From positions 434,001-498,000 of the forward strand of contig CBDFKU010000020.1 in assembly GCA_965248975.1 (NCBI GenBank): a stretch of 64,000 bases of DNA, in the 5' to 3' direction. Positions 51,216 through 59,398 of the stretch are shown piece by piece; the first letter of the stretch is position 1; each line of letters begins with the position of its first letter. A model generated the notes under the pieces. That model had not been told where the DNA came from, searched no databases, and saw nothing but the letters and a program-made list of their open reading frames with translations. This DNA is from CBDFKU01 sp965248975 (GTDB lineage: Bacteria > Chloroflexota > Dehalococcoidia > Lucifugimonadales > JAGWBF01). Both the position numbers and the translations under genes were made by a program.

Positions 51216-51415
51216 AACTGAAGGAACCGGAACAAGTTAACTGGGACTATGATAGAGAGGCCGACGTCCTCTACATCTCGTTCGGAGAGCCTTGTCCCTC
51301 GCTCACCCTGGACCTAGGGGGTGGGCTTCTCGCCAGGTACCAGAAGGATACAGCGGAGATCACAGGGTTCACCTTCCTGGGCGTAGCAAAGGTCGTCGGT
51401 GGGCGCCCAGAATAG
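51203..51415 (+). CDS. DUF2283 protein, partner of the RHPE-motif gene, copy 1
   Basis: 70 aa, the DUF2283 pattern WDYDREADVLYISFGEP, LTLDLGGGLLARYQKDTAEITGFTFLG. DUF2283 proteins are small beta-rich proteins that occur next to small toxin-like genes; an antitoxin or immunity role is suspected. The ATG is inside the end of the upstream gene. It ends 36 nt before proA. Confidence 0.8.
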   Translation: MEPLKLKEPEQVNWDYDREADVLYISFGEPCPSLTLDLGGGLLARYQKDTAEITGFTFLGVAKVVGGRPE

Positions 51416-51451
51416 GTGGGTACTTCGGCGGGTTCGGCCGAGGAGGAAATG

Positions 51452-52726
51452 ATGACCACAGTCGTAGATGAGCTGGTGGAGAAGGGAAAGACTGCCCAGG
51501 CTGTTTCCAGAAAGCTGGCCCGGCTGTCCTCCGCCGTCAAGGATCGGGCGCTGATGAACGTCGCCGACGCCCTAGTGGACCGCCAGGACGAGGTGCTGGA
51601 GGCCAACGAGATAGACCTCCGGGCCGGACAGGCCGACAGCCTATCCGAGGCCCTGGCGGAACGTCTGCTGCTAACCCCCCAGCGCCTCGAGGGAATGGCT
51701 TCCGACGTGCGAATCATCGCCCAGCTTCCAGATCCCGTGGGAGAGGCCTTCGACACCCGCACTTTGGCCAACGGCTTGAAGGTGGGGAAGGTGCGGGTCC
51801 CCATGGGGGTCATCGGGTCAATCTACGAGAGCAGGCCCAACGTGACCGTGGACATCTCGGCGCTTTGCCTCAAGTCGGGCAACGCCTGCCTCCTGAGGGG
51901 AGGGCGCGAGGCCATCCACTCCAACATCGCTCTGGGGACGGTTATCCGCAGCGCCATCGCCGACGCCGGAGTCCCGGACGACGCTGTCCAGCTGGTGGAA
52001 AACACCGACCGCGCCCTGGTGGAGCCCATGCTCGGAATGCGAGAGTATATAGACCTGATGATTCCCCGCGGCGGCGCGGACTTCATCCGTTTCGTGGGCC
52101 AGACAGCGTCCATGCCGGTGGTGACGGGTGGCGTTGGTGTGTGCCATACCTACGTCGACCGTTCGGCGGACCTGGAAAAAGCAGTGGCCATCGCCTACAA
52201 CGCCAAGGTGCAGCGCCCCACCGTCTGCAACGCACTGGACACGCTGCTGGTGCATTCGGAAATGGCGCCGACCTTCTTGCCCCGCATAGCCAGGGACTGG
52301 GCCGGCGCCGGAGTGGAGATGCGCTGCGACCGGCGTGCTCTGAGCATCCTGGGGGCTCTGAAGGGAATTACGGCCGTGCCGGCCCAGGACGACGACTGGG
52401 GCCAGGAGTTCCTGGCCCTGGTGGCCTCGGTGAAGGTGGTGGACTCCCTGGACGAAGCCATGGAGCACATAGAGCGGCACGGATCGGGGCACTCGGAGGC
52501 TATCGTGGCCGAGGACTACTCGGCGGCCATGCGATTCCTGGACGAGGTGGACGCCGCGGCGGTGTTCGTCAACGCCAGCACCCGGTTCACCGACGGCGCC
52601 GAGTTCGGCCTGGGCGCCGAGGTGGGAATCAGCACCCAGAAGTTCCACGCTCGGGGCCCCATGGGCCTCAGGGAGCTGACCTCCTACAAGTGGATAGTAA
52701 TGGGCAATGGCCAAGTTCGCCCCTGA
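51452..52726 (+). CDS. proA: Gamma-glutamyl phosphate reductase
   Basis: Reduces gamma-glutamyl phosphate to glutamate-5-semialdehyde with NADPH. 424 aa from ATG 51452, placed 5 nt after AGGAGGA; the frame is open back to 51416. Motifs: VPMGVIGSIYESRPNVTVD, CLLRGGREAIHSN, the catalytic cysteine in KVQRPTVCNALDTLL, and GAEFGLGAEVGISTQKFHARGPMGL. ALDH-superfamily fold. Its operon partner proB is separated from it by the toxin-antitoxin-like genes at 50695-51415, which probably entered between them. Confidence 0.95.
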   Translation: MTTVVDELVEKGKTAQAVSRKLARLSSAVKDRALMNVADALVDRQDEVLEANEIDLRAGQADSLSEALAERLLLTPQRLEGMASDVRIIAQLPDPVGEAFDTRTLANGLKVGKVRVPMGVIGSIYESRPNVTVDISALCLKSGNACLLRGGREAIHSNIALGTVIRSAIADAGVPDDAVQLVENTDRALVEPMLGMREYIDLMIPRGGADFIRFVGQTASMPVVTGGVGVCHTYVDRSADLEKAVAIAYNAKVQRPTVCNALDTLLVHSEMAPTFLPRIARDWAGAGVEMRCDRRALSILGALKGITAVPAQDDDWGQEFLALVASVKVVDSLDEAMEHIERHGSGHSEAIVAEDYSAAMRFLDEVDAAAVFVNASTRFTDGAEFGLGAEVGISTQKFHARGPMGLRELTSYKWIVMGNGQVRP

Positions 52727-52774
52727 TCATCGGCCTAAGTATCGGAAGGTAGGCACGGAAGGACGGAGGTAAGC

Positions 52775-53101
52775 ATGCCGGAACACTACTTCGAGAGGGA
52801 CTGCAGGACTCCCAGCTCCGAGTCCTACGCCATCCTGGAGAACGAGCAGCCCGTGGGCCGGATAGACCTGCACTTCACCTCGACCCTGGTGCACGGCACG
52901 CTGTGCGTGCCCGAGAGCCTGACCCAGGAGGATATCCAGGACCTCATAGAGACGATCGACGACGAGCTACTGGATTCCGTGGGAGTCGCCCGGGAGGAGT
53001 TCATAGTCCACGTATATCAGGGCCGCGAAACCGGGGTCTTCAGCGACACCGACTTCGGCCAGAACGGCAACGGCGACGAGGGGGTCAACGACAGGCACTG
53101 A
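52775..53101 (+). CDS. Conserved small acidic protein
   Basis: 108 aa, preceded by GGAGG. Sequence YFERDCRTPSSESYAILENEQPVGRIDLHFTS, VHGTLCVPESLTQEDIQDLIETIDDELLDSV, then EEFIVHVYQGRETGVFSD. The central acidic helix and the strand-helix pattern are well formed, and coding bias is good. I recognise no named family. It follows proA by 48 nt on the same strand and may be cotranscribed. Confidence 0.7.
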   Translation: MPEHYFERDCRTPSSESYAILENEQPVGRIDLHFTSTLVHGTLCVPESLTQEDIQDLIETIDDELLDSVGVAREEFIVHVYQGRETGVFSDTDFGQNGNGDEGVNDRH

Positions 53102-53352
53102 CCAAGGGGGTATCCTGTCAGCCGGTCGTAGAACCCCGGGCATGACTGATTTCGCCCGGTGGAGGTCACGGAGCGTCTCCCACCAATGTGGCTTTCATTC
53201 GCCGCACCCAATCATAACGATTATAACAATAGGTCCAAACCGTGTCTAGCCAGTGTAGCAGTACAGCGTTCGGATAGGAGCACGATCGATCCGTCACCTC
53301 TCATTTTCGAAGTGGGTTGTGGGAAAGCGACGAAATGAGGTCCCCTCCGGAA
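53102..53352. other. Intergenic, nothing recognised
   Basis: About 250 nt without coding pattern. The right end leads into the promoter at 53353-53381. Confidence 0.5.
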
Positions 53353-53381
53353 TTGCCAATACTTGCATCGTAGAGTAAAAT
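53353..53381 (+). promoter_or_regulatory. Sigma-70-type promoter with very short leader
   Basis: TTGCCA (53353-53358), 17-nt spacer, TAAAAT (53376-53381). The expected start (about 53388) is just at the GGAGG ribosome-binding site (53389-53393) of the gene at 53399. Confidence 0.55.
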
Positions 53382-53398
53382 GACTGCTGGAGGTCGAC

Positions 53399-54409
53399 AT
53401 GTCTCTAGCGCTGGCCTACGTTACCGGTATAATCAGCCTGCTTTTCTCGGCGTCGCTCCTGGACCAGTACTTCGCCAGAAAGCAGACTCAACACATCCTC
53501 TGGTCAGTGGCCTTTCTCCTCGTGGCGTTTGCCATGTTCATGTGGTTCCTCCGGGAGTCCTTCGGCCTGAACCAATGGGCCTTCCGTCTGTGGTATCTCA
53601 CCGGCGCCACGATGGTCCCGGCGTTCCTGGCAGCCGGCTTCGTCTACTGGCTAGGCCCGCGAAAGCTGGCCAGTGCCTTTCTAGGCTACCTGGTGGTGGT
53701 CGGCATCTCCACTCTGATCCTGGTGCTGAGCGCCGACATGAGGACTCCCGACTGGTGCGCCGGCGGGCTCAAGGGTTTGGAGTGTCTGAGACATTCCATG
53801 AGCATTACGAAGACCGGTTTCTTCCCGGACTGGATCCGGCTTCTGGCGGCGATCTCCAACGTTCTGGGAGGAGCCATCGTCCTGTTCGTAGCCCTCCGGA
53901 GCGTGGCTTCCCTGGCGAACAGAGGCGGCAGCGGCAGCACGGGGCCACTGATAACGGAAGGCACCACCCCTCAGCAGGCAGGCGCCAGAATCAAAGATGA
54001 TGCCGTCGCCTGGGCGCAGAACTTGGTTCAGGGAAGCCGGCACCTCTGGCAGAACCGGGACTTCTGGCGCCGGGACGAGTCCGTACAGCGGGCATACGCG
54101 GCCTTGATCGTGACGCTGGGTCTGATGTTTGGTGGCCTGGGCCTTGCCTTGAACTCGTTGGACAGCTCTGCGCCCCATCTGGGGTTCTTCCTGGTGGCGA
54201 CCCTCGTCGTTTACGGTGGATTCCTGGCCAGCCGCGAGATTTTGAGCACCTACCCTCACGAGCAGATGCGAGAGGCCATAAAAGCGGTGAGGGCTCCAGG
54301 AGCTCTGGCCATGCCCAGCGAGTTCAGCACCCGCCTGAACCAGGTCCGGTCGTGGAGACCGCCCCAGTCGGGTCAGTCATCGTCCTCAGAGGGGTCGTCC
54401 AAGAACTAG
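53399..54409 (+). CDS. Polytopic membrane protein of unknown function
   Basis: 336 aa. Five hydrophobic segments in the first half (LAYVTGIISLLFSASLL, ILWSVAFLLVAFAMFMWFL, LTGATMVPAFLAAGFVYWL, AFLGYLVVVGISTLILVL, WIRLLAAISNVLGGAIVLFVAL), a soluble loop of about 60 residues, then two more (AALIVTLGLMFGGLGLAL, FFLVATLVVYGGFLA) and a Ser-rich tail. This resembles a seven-helix layout but no known receptor or transporter motif is seen. The ATG has a good GGAGG site. A single gene with its own promoter. Confidence 0.8.
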   Translation: MSLALAYVTGIISLLFSASLLDQYFARKQTQHILWSVAFLLVAFAMFMWFLRESFGLNQWAFRLWYLTGATMVPAFLAAGFVYWLGPRKLASAFLGYLVVVGISTLILVLSADMRTPDWCAGGLKGLECLRHSMSITKTGFFPDWIRLLAAISNVLGGAIVLFVALRSVASLANRGGSGSTGPLITEGTTPQQAGARIKDDAVAWAQNLVQGSRHLWQNRDFWRRDESVQRAYAALIVTLGLMFGGLGLALNSLDSSAPHLGFFLVATLVVYGGFLASREILSTYPHEQMREAIKAVRAPGALAMPSEFSTRLNQVRSWRPPQSGQSSSSEGSSKN

Positions 54410-54488
54410 GTTCGCTCCTTGGGGACCTCGATTGGGCGAGTCTTCAAGCGTGGAGACGGCGAGGGCGGAGAGTCCCAATAGGCTTGGC

Positions 54489-55223
54489 CTAGACCCCGAA
54501 GCTAAGCCTCTTGATCAAGGGCTTTGGGAGGCCTGCCTGGCGCATCTTTTCCTGGGTGGCCGAGATGTCGTAAACCACCCGGTGCCTCCGGATGACGCCA
54601 CCAGCTTCATCGTACAACGCATAGCTGGGCCTGGGGTCTTCATCCCTGGGCTGCCCGACCCCTCCCGGGTTGATTATCAGCCGACTACTCGCGTCAAGCT
54701 GTATCGCGTCTCCCTCCGGGAAATCCTCGAACCTGCAGGCCAGGTCCGCCTCGTGGCAGATGAAGGGTATGTGGGAATGCCCCACCAGGCAAAAGCTCGA
54801 TTCCATGAGATCGAAGGTGGCCATGGCCGAGCCCACCGAAATCAGGTACTCGACCAGAGGGTTCCGCAAGCTGCCGTGCACCAGGGTGAAATCCCCTCGT
54901 CGGGCCATCTCAGGCAGCCCGGAAAGGAACCCGGCGTGGTCCTTGCTCAGCCTGGAGGCAGTCCAATGGGCGGCGTAGCGGGCGTTGAAGTTGAAGTCCT
55001 CGGTGCTTAACAGGTTCGCGGCGGCCAGGTCATGGTTGCCCACCACGCAGACCGGGTCGTAGCTGCGCAGGAGATCGATGCACTCGCCCGGGTCCGGCCC
55101 GTAGCCGACTATATCCCCCAGGCACCAAACCTCGTCGAAGCCGCCTCGGACTTCGGCGTCTTCGAGGACTGCCCGGAAGGCCTCCAGGTTGGAGTGTATG
55201 TCGGACAGGATGAGGGCGCGCAC
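54489..55223 (-). CDS. Metallophosphoesterase (YfcE/DevT-like)
   Basis: 244-aa calcineurin-like phosphoesterase. All metal motifs are intact: SDIHSN (D and H), WCLGDIVGYGPDP (GD), VVGNHD (N, H), TLVHGS and VGHSHIP (GHxH). The GYGPDP extension after GD is typical of the small protein-phosphatase-like subgroup. It probably acts on phosphoproteins or small phosphoesters. Convergent with the membrane protein gene, with the RelE-type pair 35 nt upstream on the same strand. Confidence 0.92.
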   Translation of the reverse strand: MRALILSDIHSNLEAFRAVLEDAEVRGGFDEVWCLGDIVGYGPDPGECIDLLRSYDPVCVVGNHDLAAANLLSTEDFNFNARYAAHWTASRLSKDHAGFLSGLPEMARRGDFTLVHGSLRNPLVEYLISVGSAMATFDLMESSFCLVGHSHIPFICHEADLACRFEDFPEGDAIQLDASSRLIINPGGVGQPRDEDPRPSYALYDEAGGVIRRHRVVYDISATQEKMRQAGLPKPLIKRLSFGV

Positions 55224-55258
55224 CCCGAGATTACCTCTCTTTGCTCAACAACGACCCG

Positions 55259-55525
55259 TTACCCCAGCCTGTAAGTAGTCTCTCTCCGGCGGTCTACCTT
55301 GAGAACAACTACCATGGAACGGTCGTCGTGGATATCGTAAACGACCCGGTATTGTCCAACTCGGATACGCCACGCTCGGTCCTCTCCTCGAATCTTGCGA
55401 ACGCCCGGCGGTCTGGGATTATCGCCGAGGGCCTGGATGGGCACTGCCAGCCGGCCCTGGATCTGTGGTGGCAGCCCTCGCAGGTCACGTTGAGCCGCCG
55501 GAGCCAGCTCAACCCGGTAGGGCAT
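55259..55525 (-). CDS. RelE/ParE-type toxin
   Basis: 88 aa: YRVELAPAAQRDLRGLPPQIQGRL, then PRPPGVRKIRGEDRAWRIRVGQYRVVYDIHDDRSMVVVLKVDRRRETTYR, the classic RelE-like RNase sequence with the basic R-x-G-x-YR-V-Y motif. As a RelE-type toxin it would cleave mRNA at ribosomes. Its gene starts 2 nt after the upstream antitoxin stop, hence a normal type II operon. Confidence 0.9.
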   Translation of the reverse strand: MPYRVELAPAAQRDLRGLPPQIQGRLAVPIQALGDNPRPPGVRKIRGEDRAWRIRVGQYRVVYDIHDDRSMVVVLKVDRRRETTYRLG

Positions 55526-55527
55526 CG

Positions 55528-55773
55528 CTATCGATCGCGGCTGGTTCGAATGTTTCGGAAGAACTCGGTCGCCTCAACACCTCCCCGGTCCTCCCACTCG
55601 GCCCGAGCTTCTTCGAGCCCTGGGCGCATCTCCTGGTCCTCCCTAGACTCCAGCCACTCACGAACAGCCTCGGCCACGATATCCTTGGCGTGCCAGCCCC
55701 GGCGCGCTGCCTCTACCTTGAGGGCAGTATACAGTTCCTCGTCGTCGAACACGACTGTCATACGTTTAGGCAT
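55528..55773 (-). CDS. Ribbon-helix-helix antitoxin
   Basis: About 81 aa from ATG 55773 (a TTG at 55785 is possible; GGAGGG lies between 12 and 0 nt from these). N-terminal KRMTVVFDDEELYTALKVEAARRGWHAKDIVAEAVREWLES is a ribbon-helix-helix DNA-binding domain; the C-terminal tail (EEARAEWEDRGGVEATEFFRN) would bind the toxin. It should repress its own operon. Confidence 0.88.
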   Translation of the reverse strand: MPKRMTVVFDDEELYTALKVEAARRGWHAKDIVAEAVREWLESREDQEMRPGLEEARAEWEDRGGVEATEFFRNIRTSRDR

Positions 55774-55982
55774 ACAGATGCTCAACCCTCCATACGCTTA
55801 CACGTCTAGAATACTCCTCAGGTTCGTACATCGCAACCACGTGTACTCGTCCAACGAATGATAACCCGGGGCTGTGGGCGTAGGGTACAGGAATACTCGA
55901 GGGGCGGCTGACGACTGAGTTCTAGAGGCTGCCGCGGACCCGCGTGAACGCTCCCTTATGACCTCTAGCCGGGTACCCTTAT

Positions 55983-56213
55983 CTAAGCGAGCCTTAGATC
56001 AGCGGTCACCGGCAGCTCGAATAAGTCGCCCCGTAGTAGCCTGGTTGAGAAGAACAACACCTCGACATTTTCGACTTCTCCTGTGCTGGGATTGAGCCGG
56101 ACAATTACTTCATCTCCGAGCTCCTCAGACTCCTGCTCGGGATAGGGGGGGCTTTTATCGATGTAGAGGATGTCGGCCTCACGGTCGTATCTAAAGGTCA
56201 GTTTTCCGTCCAT
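55983..56213 (-). CDS. DUF2283 protein, copy 2
   Basis: 76 aa from ATG 56213, with AAGGAGGG upstream. FRYDREADILYIDKSPPYPEQESEELGDEVIVRLNPSTGEVENVEVLFFS matches the DUF2283 pattern also seen in copy 1. The open frame reaches 56273, into the upstream gene, but the ATG is much better. It starts 10 nt after the RHPD-motif gene stop. Confidence 0.8.
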   Translation of the reverse strand: MDGKLTFRYDREADILYIDKSPPYPEQESEELGDEVIVRLNPSTGEVENVEVLFFSTRLLRGDLFELPVTADLRLA

Positions 56214-56223
56214 CGGTCCCTCC

Positions 56224-56493
56224 TTACACCAACCGCCTGGCAATGTATGAAGTAACGATCCAGTGACGGTCATCGGGCTCGCTTACAACGACAACGACTA
56301 CTTGCTTGCCTCCGCGCAACTCGGCGTACCAGCGTGAGAACAATGTGGCGTTTCCGAAACGCGCACTCCGACGGATTTGGTCTGGATCGGCCAGCGTATT
56401 TCTCAGTAGGTCGTGGTGTTCTTGAAAAAGATCAGGGTGCCGCTCGGAAACGTGCTGCTTCCGCTCCTCGGAAAACTCGACCTCACCGCCCAA
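56224..56493 (-). CDS. Small RHPD-motif protein, putative toxin, copy 2
   Basis: 89 aa: VEFSEERKQHVSERHPDLFQEHHDLLRNTLADPDQI, YAELRGGKQVVVVVVSEPDDRHWIVTSYIARRL. The HVSERHPDL motif and order of strands match copy 1 (HIKARHPEV) although overall identity is low. Followed by a DUF2283 gene as in copy 1, on the opposite strand. The common architecture supports a real two-gene module. The start is an ATG at 56481 or a GTG/TTG near 56493. Confidence 0.6.
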   Translation of the reverse strand: MGGEVEFSEERKQHVSERHPDLFQEHHDLLRNTLADPDQIRRSARFGNATLFSRWYAELRGGKQVVVVVVSEPDDRHWIVTSYIARRLV

Positions 56494-56631
56494 ATGCGGA
56501 CAAGGAAAACCGCTCCATTAAACTTCTAGGTCGAACACTAAGCTACGCATCTCACGAATAGACCGTCTTCATCTAGCTCCCATCGTCGAGTATACCAACA
56601 GGCTTCGTCCGATGTCGATTGTCTATGCTCG

Positions 56632-56660
56632 TTGAGAGCAGCTACGGAAAGGGATATAAT
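56632..56660 (+). promoter_or_regulatory. Promoter of thiL, predicting a leaderless mRNA
   Basis: TTGAGA (56632-56637), 17-nt spacer, TATAAT (56655-56660), a near-consensus promoter. Expected start 56667-56668; the thiL ATG is at 56670 and has no Shine-Dalgarno. Confidence 0.65.
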
Positions 56661-56669
56661 TTCATCACG

Positions 56670-57680
56670 ATGAAGGTACAGGACCTGGGAGAGTTCGGGG
56701 TCATCGATCTCCTTACGGAGATGGTGACCTCTGGAAGGGCCGGCCCGGATAACGCCACGCCCCACGGCTTCCGCCTGCTGGTGGATGCGGGCGACGACAC
56801 GGCTGCTTGGCGCTGTCGCGAGGGCACCGAGCTGTACACCACCGACACGGTAGTGGAAGGGGTGCACTTCACCAGGGCCACAACCCCATGGTACGACCTT
56901 GGATGGAAGCTGATGGCCGCCAATGTCAGCGACGTTGCCGCCATGGGCGGTCTGCCCCTCTACGCGCTGGTGACTCTGGGCCTGCCCGGCGAGACGGATG
57001 TGGGCGACCTGGAATCCCTGTACCGCGGCATGGTGGACCTGGGAAATCGCTACGGGGTGGCCGTCGTCGGGGGCGACGTGGTCCGCTCGCCCGCTGTCTT
57101 CGTCACCGTGGGGTTGACCGGTGTCTGCGACGGTATCCCCATGCTGCGATCCGCCGCCGCGCCCGGCGACCAAATCGCCGTCACAGGGTACCTGGGCTCC
57201 TCTGCGGGAGGCCTTGAGATCATGCTGAAGGACCTACCGATTCATGGAAACGCCGCCGAGCATCTCAAGACGGCACACCGCAGGCCCGAGCCGCGCGTTC
57301 CCCAGGGCCGGGTCCTTTCCAGTCATGGAGTGCAGGCCGCCATGGACATCAGCGACGGCCTGGTGGACGACCTGTCCAAGCTGTGCAAGGCCAGCGGCCT
57401 GGCCGTCAGAGTGGAGTCCGGCCGGGTCCCAATTCATCCGGCACTGAGGGAAGCCTTCCCTGAAGCGTACCTGGAGTTGGCCCTGGGCGGTGGAGAGGAC
57501 TACGAGCTCCTCTTCGCAGCGGCCCCCGACCTCATGGAACGAGTCCTATCGTTGCTGGAGCCGCCTGCCTGCGTCGTCGGCTGGATGGCGGCAGGGGAGG
57601 CCGGACAAGTGGCGGTCGTGGACCCGGAAACTGGCACCGCGGAAGTCATCACCGGCCGCGGCTGGGATCACTTCAGGTAG
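56670..57680 (+). CDS. thiL: Thiamine-monophosphate kinase
   Basis: Phosphorylates thiamine monophosphate to the diphosphate cofactor. 336 aa from ATG 56670: DAGDDTAAW (39-47), TTDTVVEGVHF (58-68), KLMAANVSDVAAMGG, VVGGDVVRSP, and MDISDGLVDDLSKLC, GGGEDYELLFA near the C-terminus, all typical of ThiL (AIR synthase-like fold). A frame from 56619 includes 17 extra codons upstream that overlap the promoter, so ATG 56670 is preferred. It heads a thiL-tsaE-tsaB operon and serves, among others, the ThDP-dependent E1 enzyme. Confidence 0.95.
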   Translation: MKVQDLGEFGVIDLLTEMVTSGRAGPDNATPHGFRLLVDAGDDTAAWRCREGTELYTTDTVVEGVHFTRATTPWYDLGWKLMAANVSDVAAMGGLPLYALVTLGLPGETDVGDLESLYRGMVDLGNRYGVAVVGGDVVRSPAVFVTVGLTGVCDGIPMLRSAAAPGDQIAVTGYLGSSAGGLEIMLKDLPIHGNAAEHLKTAHRRPEPRVPQGRVLSSHGVQAAMDISDGLVDDLSKLCKASGLAVRVESGRVPIHPALREAFPEAYLELALGGGEDYELLFAAAPDLMERVLSLLEPPACVVGWMAAGEAGQVAVVDPETGTAEVITGRGWDHFR

Positions 57681-58196
57681 ATGTCTGGCCCCGTCCGTAT
57701 AGTGAGCCATAGCCCCGACGAAACCCGGGAGATCGGACGCCTGCTGGGCCAGGGTGCCGAGGCCGGAGATGTGTTCCTCCTCACGGGGTCGCTGGGCGCC
57801 GGCAAGACCTGCCTGACCCAGGGAATCGCCTGGGGCCTCGGAGTCTCGGGCTACGCCAGGAGCCCTACCTTTGTGATGATCGCTCGCTATCGGGGACGGC
57901 TCACCCTGCACCACGTGGACCTTTTCCGGACGGAGGGTCCGGACGAAGCCATTGACCTGGGCCTGGAGGAGTACCTCTCGGGCGACGACGTGTGCGTGGT
58001 GGAGTGGGCCGACCGGGCCGAAGAGATTTTCCCCGCCGATGCGATGCGCATCTTCTTGGACTACGGCGAGCAGGAGACGGACCGAAGCATCGCGTTTCAC
58101 CCGGCGACGGACAGGCACCGGCGTCTGCTCAAGGGCATCCCTGAAGCCGTCGAAGCCGGCTCCCAGGGCGATGTCCTCGCCGAGGGACGGCAGTAG
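57681..58196 (+). CDS. tsaE: tRNA threonylcarbamoyladenosine biosynthesis ATPase TsaE
   Basis: 171 aa P-loop ATPase of the TsaD-TsaB-TsaE complex. Walker A is GSLGAGKTCL (37-46), the sensor region ARSPTFVMI, and the Walker B-like LHHVDLFR and VVEWADRAEEIFP follow. The ATG lies directly after the thiL stop with no gap, so translation is probably coupled. A C-terminal tail of about 15 residues is beyond the usual family end. Confidence 0.93.
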   Translation: MSGPVRIVSHSPDETREIGRLLGQGAEAGDVFLLTGSLGAGKTCLTQGIAWGLGVSGYARSPTFVMIARYRGRLTLHHVDLFRTEGPDEAIDLGLEEYLSGDDVCVVEWADRAEEIFPADAMRIFLDYGEQETDRSIAFHPATDRHRRLLKGIPEAVEAGSQGDVLAEGRQ

Positions 58197-58897
58197 TGCT
58201 GTTGGCCATCGACACCTCCACGAGATACGCCGGGGCCGCCCTCTGGGACGACGAAGAACCCGTCGCCGCCGTGTGCTGGCACTCCCGGTACAACCATACT
58301 GCGGAGCTGATGCCCACGGTGCAGCAACTCCTGGACAGGGCCGGGGCCACCATTGATCGTATCGAGGGGATCGGTGTCGCCCTGGGGCCGGGCGGGTTCA
58401 GCGCCATCCGGGTGGGCCTGAGCGTAGCCAAAGGACTGGCACTGCCCCGGTCGATACCACTGGTCGGCGTGGGCACCCTGGAGCTGGAGGCCTACCCCTA
58501 CGCCGGGACCGGCCTGCCCATCTGCTCCATCCTGGAAGCGGGCAAGACAGAGGTGGCCTCGGCGGTCTTTCGGGCCGGTCCTTCCGCGAAAGGATGGAGG
58601 AAGCTGTCAGACGAGCGGATCAGCACCCCGGAGGAGCTGGCGGCATCCATCTCCAAGCGCACCCTGCTATGCGGCGAGGCGGTGCCGGCCCGCGCCCGGT
58701 ACTTGAAGCAGGCCCTGGGCCGCAGGGGCCTGGTCGTCGACTTCCACACTCCGGCCTCCAGACTTTGGGCATTGGGAGTCCTTGCCCGGGAGCGGTTGCA
58801 GCGAGGGGAAGTCGACGACCAGGCGGTCCTTCAGCCTATCTACCTGAGGAGGCCCAGCATCGGCCGTCCCGCGACGGCGGAGAGGGTGAAGCTTTAG
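58196..58897 (+). CDS. tsaB: tRNA threonylcarbamoyladenosine biosynthesis protein TsaB
   Basis: 233 aa, ASKHA-fold partner of TsaD. Starts LLAIDTSTRYAGAAL, contains HTAELMPTVQQLLD and GPGGFSAIRVGLSVAKGLA, the typical TsaB motifs; the C-terminal half is shorter in conservation. The start GTG overlaps the tsaE stop (TAGTG). TsaB, TsaE and the separate TsaD give the full t6A set except TsaC/Sua5. Confidence 0.93.
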   Translation: MLLAIDTSTRYAGAALWDDEEPVAAVCWHSRYNHTAELMPTVQQLLDRAGATIDRIEGIGVALGPGGFSAIRVGLSVAKGLALPRSIPLVGVGTLELEAYPYAGTGLPICSILEAGKTEVASAVFRAGPSAKGWRKLSDERISTPEELAASISKRTLLCGEAVPARARYLKQALGRRGLVVDFHTPASRLWALGVLARERLQRGEVDDQAVLQPIYLRRPSIGRPATAERVKL

Positions 58898-58945
58898 ACC
58901 CTTGCTCTGGCAAACTAGGCAAATGTGAGGGGAGAACTTAAGCAC

Positions 58946-59398
58946 ATGGAGCGCACACTGGTACTGGTAAAGCCCGATGGAGTCCAACGGGGGTTGGTGG
59001 GAGAGGTGATCTCGCGCCTGGAGGCCCGGGGACTGAAGATCGTGGCAATGAAGATGCTGTACATGGGAAAGGACATGGCCGACCGCCACTACGGAGAGCA
59101 CGTAGGGAAGCCCTTCTTCGCGGGGTTGGTGGAGTTCATCATCTCGGGCCCCCTGGTCGCCGCGGTCCTCGAAGGTCCCAACGCGGTGGAGATTACCCGG
59201 AGCACCATAGGCACCACCGACCCTAAAAACGCCGCACCGGGGACAATCCGGGGGGACCTGGCCGTCGACATCGGGCGAAACTTGATCCACGGCTCCGATT
59301 CTCTGCCGTCGGCACAGAAGGAGATAGCTTTATTCTTCGAGCCCCGGGAGATCACGGACTACACGCGGAACGTCGACCCCTGGATCATAGAATCCTGA
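58946..59398 (+). CDS. ndk: Nucleoside diphosphate kinase
   Basis: Balances NTP and dNTP pools by phosphate transfer. 150 aa from ATG 58946 with GAGGGGAGA upstream; an open frame starts 7 codons earlier. TLVLVKPDGVQRGLVGEV, the DRHYGEHVGKPFF loop and the active-site His in RNLIHGSDS are present. The last 14 nt overlap the rsfS gene on the opposite strand. Confidence 0.96.
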   Translation: MERTLVLVKPDGVQRGLVGEVISRLEARGLKIVAMKMLYMGKDMADRHYGEHVGKPFFAGLVEFIISGPLVAAVLEGPNAVEITRSTIGTTDPKNAAPGTIRGDLAVDIGRNLIHGSDSLPSAQKEIALFFEPREITDYTRNVDPWIIES

